From assembly GCA_021323755.1 (NCBI GenBank), contig JAJPKJ010000009.1, positions 124,001 through 188,000 on the forward strand: DNA of 64,000 bases. The letters are read 5' to 3'. The translations under genes were made by a program, and so were the position numbers. This stretch comes from Chitinophagales bacterium (GTDB taxonomy: Bacteria > Bacteroidota > Bacteroidia > Chitinophagales > Chitinophagaceae). The notes beneath the pieces are model-generated. The model did not search any database, was not told the origin of the DNA, and saw only the letters and a list, made by a program, of their open reading frames with translations. Of the stretch, positions 61,252 through 64,000 are shown piece by piece; the stretch's first letter is position 1; each line of letters opens with the position of its first letter.

Positions 61252-61995
61252 CTATTTTAAATGCTCAATTTTGGCTGCAAAGTAAGCGTTTTTAGCGGGA
61301 TTAAGCAAACTTAATTTATGATATAATTCAATAGCACGCTCATTTCTGCCTTGTTTCACCAACACTTCAGCCATTGTTTCTGTAAGCACTTCTTTTTCTT
61401 CAATGGAATGGGATGCGAAATCTTCGATTGCAGCATCCTGTTCGGGCTCTGCTTCAATTTCAGCTGTTTGCCGTGGTAACTTTTTCATTGTTTTAAGCCA
61501 TTCCGTAAAACTTTTTAACTGTCGACCGAATTTATCATTCGGATTTTCTTCCTGCGTAATTTTAATTCCCTGTGAGGCGAAATAATCAATGGTGTGATAA
61601 GGTTCGAAAATTATGGCTTCCTCCTGCTTACTGACAATGGGTTCAGCCTTTTCTTCTGTCGCAACTACTTCCGCGGTCTTATTGGTAATATTCTCAACGA
61701 AATGATTTTCCGGCGTTGAAGGATCTTCTTTTTTCTCACCGGCTTCAGGTTTTTTATCTGGTTGCTGCAACAACCATTTTAGCCAGAAAGGATTGGTGAA
61801 ATACAAAGCCGTCTTATGGATCTCGTTTTCAAGCACATTTGAATTTTCCAACTGCAGTTTTTTTGTAAGCATATAATGCGCGAAATTGAAGGAAGGATAT
61901 TGTTCGGCAAATTCACGCAATTGTTTTAAAGAAAGATCTTCGAAAGATTCTACCTGAAAAATATTTTGAACGATATTGTTGATATTATTATCCAT
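61252..61995 (-). CDS. TPR-like hypothetical protein (lptE-secG operon)
   Basis: 247 residues, no signal peptide. A helical N-terminal domain (about 15-95, FEDLSLKQLREFAEQYPSFNFAHY) is followed by an acidic, low-complexity stretch and, near the end, one clear tetratricopeptide-like helix pair (TETMAEVLVKQGRNERAIELYHKLSLLNPAKNAYFAAKIEHLK). It is likely a cytoplasmic helper protein. It lies between lptE (11 bp) and secG (6 bp), and the same order is known in other Chitinophagaceae as I recall. Function unknown. Confidence 0.72.
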   Translation of the reverse strand: MDNNINNIVQNIFQVESFEDLSLKQLREFAEQYPSFNFAHYMLTKKLQLENSNVLENEIHKTALYFTNPFWLKWLLQQPDKKPEAGEKKEDPSTPENHFVENITNKTAEVVATEEKAEPIVSKQEEAIIFEPYHTIDYFASQGIKITQEENPNDKFGRQLKSFTEWLKTMKKLPRQTAEIEAEPEQDAAIEDFASHSIEEKEVLTETMAEVLVKQGRNERAIELYHKLSLLNPAKNAYFAAKIEHLK

Positions 61996-62006
61996 TAATG
62001 AAAATC

Positions 62007-62555
62007 TTACCAGTTAGAAAAAATACGATTGAACATTTCATCAGTCACATTGCTTACGATCGTACTAAGCAAAGAGCCTTCCGCCTGACTTAAAGTAAGT
62101 GTTGCCGAGTAATCAAAATTTCGCGTAACGTCTGCCGAGAAATTTCTTTTATCATCGAGCCTGTTCTTAAAATCAATATGAACAGTCACCGTTAAACGAT
62201 TGGTCGCAGCCTGTTGGCCGGAAACACCCGAGGTACTGGGATCGTAGCCGGTAACATAAGCACTCACATCAAAATCGGCATCGCTGGTGGGCAGTTGTGT
62301 AAGTTTTGAAACTCGGCTACTGATCTTTAGTTTTAACTGATCGGTCAACTGCGGACTTAAAAGCGGATTGACGTAGCGTGCCTTGTTTTCAATATAACCG
62401 ATATGAATTGTTTTTGCATTGGGTGGCTGTATGGACACATCCTTAAATGAATAAACGCCGCAGGCGGAGAAGAAAAAAATGCAAAGCGAAAAGCAAAAAA
62501 CAGTGAATATGTTTAAGACAGATCCCTTTTCTCTTTTTAATTCTTCAATTTTCAT
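62007..62555 (-). CDS. lptE: LptE-like lipopolysaccharide assembly lipoprotein
   Basis: 182 residues. The leader (FCFSLCIFFFSAC) ends at a lipobox Cys (residue 32), then GVYSFKDVSIQPPNAKTIHIGYIENKARYVNPLLSPQLTDQLKLKISSRV (as positions about 33-83) matches the Bacteroidota LptE family (PF04390-like). LptE plugs the LptD barrel and helps insert lipopolysaccharide in the outer membrane. It follows the sigma-54 activator by 28 bp and precedes the TPR-like gene by 11 bp. Confidence 0.9.
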   Translation of the reverse strand: MKIEELKREKGSVLNIFTVFCFSLCIFFFSACGVYSFKDVSIQPPNAKTIHIGYIENKARYVNPLLSPQLTDQLKLKISSRVSKLTQLPTSDADFDVSAYVTGYDPSTSGVSGQQAATNRLTVTVHIDFKNRLDDKRNFSADVTRNFDYSATLTLSQAEGSLLSTIVSNVTDEMFNRIFSNW

Positions 62556-62583
62556 TGTTCATTATTTCGTTTATCATTACCGA

Positions 62584-63843
62584 TTATAAATCCTCAATAT
62601 CATATTCTTTCAACTTGCGGTATAATGTTCTTTCACTGATGCCCAGGTCGGAGGCCGCATCCTTTCTTTTGCTTTTATGTTTTTTTAGCGCTTTGATGAT
62701 AAGCTCTTTTTCCTTATCCATTATATTCAACGATTCTTCCACTTCCACGTGATCTTGTATCGGCGTGTGATTATGCAAAACCATTGGCTGTGCATTATTG
62801 ATCGCCGGTTGCAATACAGATTGTTGAAAGGTTTCCTGAGGTTGTAAATCTTTCAATTCATTGGCGAAGGTTGAATGTTGCAAAGTGGAAGTGAGCGAAG
62901 GGTTTTTCAAGATTTCAACAAACATCTTTTTCAATTCCGTAACGTCTTTTTTCATGTCGAAAAAAAGTTTGTACAGAATATCACGTTCATTTGCAAATTC
63001 GTGACCATTTGTCGTAGCTGCACTATTATTTGAAATCAACATTGGCAAACGATTGTTATTTCCGGCAGGAATGAATCTGCTGATCTCGGCGCCCGTTACC
63101 TGTTTATCCTGCGACAACACTGAAATCTGTTCTGCAATATTCTTCAATTCGCGAACATTACCCGGCCATGAATAGTTAATTAACAGATTTCTTGCTTCTT
63201 CATCTAATTGGACTGGTGTGGATTTATATTTTTCTGCAAAATCAACGGCAAACTTTCTAAATAATAACGGAATATCTTCTTTCCTGTCGCGGAGTGCCGG
63301 AACACGAATCGGAACGGTGCTTAAACGATAATAAAGATCTTCTCTAAATCTGCCCCTATCGGTCAATTCGAGCAAATCCTTGTTGGTAGCGGCTATTACG
63401 CGAACATCCGTTTTTTGAACCTTGGATGAACCCACCCGGATAAATTCACCGGCTTCCAAAACGCGCAACAATCTCGCCTGGGTGCCAAGAGGTAGTTCAC
63501 CGATCTCATCTAAGAAAATCGTTCCTCCGTTTACAGTTTCAAAATATCCCTTTCGTGAATCAACTGCGCCTGTGAAAGAACCTTTTTCGTGACCAAATAA
63601 TTCCGAATCAATGGTTCCTTCCGGAATTGCGCCGCAATTCACCGCGATGAAGGGATTGTGTTTGCGTGCGGACAATGCATGAATGATTTGTGAGAACGCC
63701 TCTTTTCCGACGCCACTTTCGCCGATGATCAATACGGCCAAATCCGTGTTGGCAACCTGGGAGGCAACCTGCAATGCATAAGACAATGCCGGAGAATTAC
63801 CGATAATTCCAAAACGATTTTTTATTGCCTGAATATCTGCCAT
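62584..63843 (-). CDS. Sigma-54-dependent transcriptional activator without sensory domain
   Basis: 419 residues. The AAA+ domain starts at once: IIGESGVGKEAFSQII is Walker A (41-49), ELFGHEKGSFTGA has the sigma-54 contact loop as GSFTGA at 88-93 (usual GAFTGA), and GGTIFLDEIGEL is Walker B (105-116). ATNKDLLELTDRGRFREDLYYRLS and NYSWPGNVRELKN follow. A 120-residue linker leads to a Fis-type helix-turn-helix (RKDAASDLGISERTLYRKLKEY). No receiver, PAS or GAF input domain is present, as in PspF. It probably activates RpoN promoters. Confidence 0.94.
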   Translation of the reverse strand: MADIQAIKNRFGIIGNSPALSYALQVASQVANTDLAVLIIGESGVGKEAFSQIIHALSARKHNPFIAVNCGAIPEGTIDSELFGHEKGSFTGAVDSRKGYFETVNGGTIFLDEIGELPLGTQARLLRVLEAGEFIRVGSSKVQKTDVRVIAATNKDLLELTDRGRFREDLYYRLSTVPIRVPALRDRKEDIPLLFRKFAVDFAEKYKSTPVQLDEEARNLLINYSWPGNVRELKNIAEQISVLSQDKQVTGAEISRFIPAGNNNRLPMLISNNSAATTNGHEFANERDILYKLFFDMKKDVTELKKMFVEILKNPSLTSTLQHSTFANELKDLQPQETFQQSVLQPAINNAQPMVLHNHTPIQDHVEVEESLNIMDKEKELIIKALKKHKSKRKDAASDLGISERTLYRKLKEYDIEDL

Positions 63844-63898
63844 GCTAAACTGGTTTGCCGTTAAAACAATAACAGCGTTTGATTGGTTTACTTAATCA

Positions 63899-64000
63899 TT
63901 AAATTGTAGAAACTGTTCTGCCGATCAATGTTGCGCCGGTGCAATCATTTATTTTCACAAAGGCATAATCGCCTTTTCTAAAATCATTTTCGGCTTTGGG
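63899..64000 (-). CDS. miaB: tRNA methylthiotransferase MiaB, C-terminal end (partial)
   Basis: The window ends inside this gene. The visible last 33 residues, ending DCTGATLIGRTVSTI, form the end of a TRAM domain (GDYAFVKINDCTGATLIG). By position ahead of the sigma-54 activator and lptE this is most likely MiaB, which methylthiolates i6A37 in tRNA, though other TRAM proteins of the same superfamily cannot be excluded from this fragment. Confidence 0.7.
   Translation of the reverse strand, partial: PKAENDFRKGDYAFVKINDCTGATLIGRTVSTI

Overview
The window is about 64 kb of a Bacteroidota chromosome, most likely from a Chitinophagaceae-like relative. This rests on a gliding-motility/type IX secretion C-terminal domain protein, many starts without a Shine-Dalgarno sequence, promoter-like TAnnTTTG boxes just before start codons, a moderately AT-rich composition, and characteristic neighbourhoods such as miaB / sigma-54 activator / lptE / TPR protein / secG and pyrR / pyrB. 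The assignment is inference from gene content. Almost everything is housekeeping and central metabolism. There are no prophage, CRISPR or recognisable defence genes and no intact transposase.

Layout. 0-6.6 kb: end of an SGNH hydrolase, a DUF2520 protein, a UbiA prenyltransferase, Maf, an OsmC protein, an outer-membrane-type protein with a probable frameshift in its leader, lipoyl synthase, a phosphodiester glycosidase and a 41-residue membrane protein. 6.7-15.8 kb: an alpha-glucan and glucose block, with a ROK sugar kinase and a FucP-type sugar transporter facing away from glgA, glgC, an SLC45-like transporter and a secreted GH13 amylase. 15.8-23.3 kb: a 7TM-DISM sensor kinase, an aldonolactone oxidase-like flavoprotein, tRNA-Gly(CCC), a small basic secreted protein, a CCG-domain Fe-S protein, a Crp/Fnr regulator and YceI. 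23.4-28.4 kb: a fused OtsA-OtsB trehalose enzyme overlapping a GH15 gene, then an exported Nif3-like protein. 28.4-38.3 kb: acyltransferase, GNAT, O-methyltransferase, exported MsrA/MsrB, small envelope proteins, pyrE, NUDIX, thioesterase, coaD and pyrB.

38.3-40.7 kb is the one accessory-looking segment. It separates pyrB from pyrR, is bounded by a 24-nt near-perfect inverted repeat, and holds three poorly characterised genes, a second 17-bp inverted repeat and what looks like a worn IS21-family end. 40.7-47.4 kb: pyrR, two outer-membrane beta-barrel proteins, pruA, a large carboxypeptidase-regulatory-domain protein, and prfB with an intact programmed +1 frameshift site. 47.6-54.1 kb: a glycosyltransferase, a BlaR1/BlaI-type pair and a membrane pyrophosphatase with an unusual 105-residue tail. 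54.5-64 kb: a type IX-secreted protein, a TrmH-type methyltransferase, two thioredoxin-fold proteins, a BrkB-type membrane protein, mltG, and the secG / TPR / lptE / sigma-54 activator / miaB group.

I found no whole new system that I can defend. The best leads are the pyrR-pyrB insertion, a sigma-54-type promoter at 31.0 kb in the same window as a sensorless sigma-54 activator, a perfect palindrome at the start of the SLC45-like transporter gene, the pyrophosphatase tail, and the exported Nif3-like protein.
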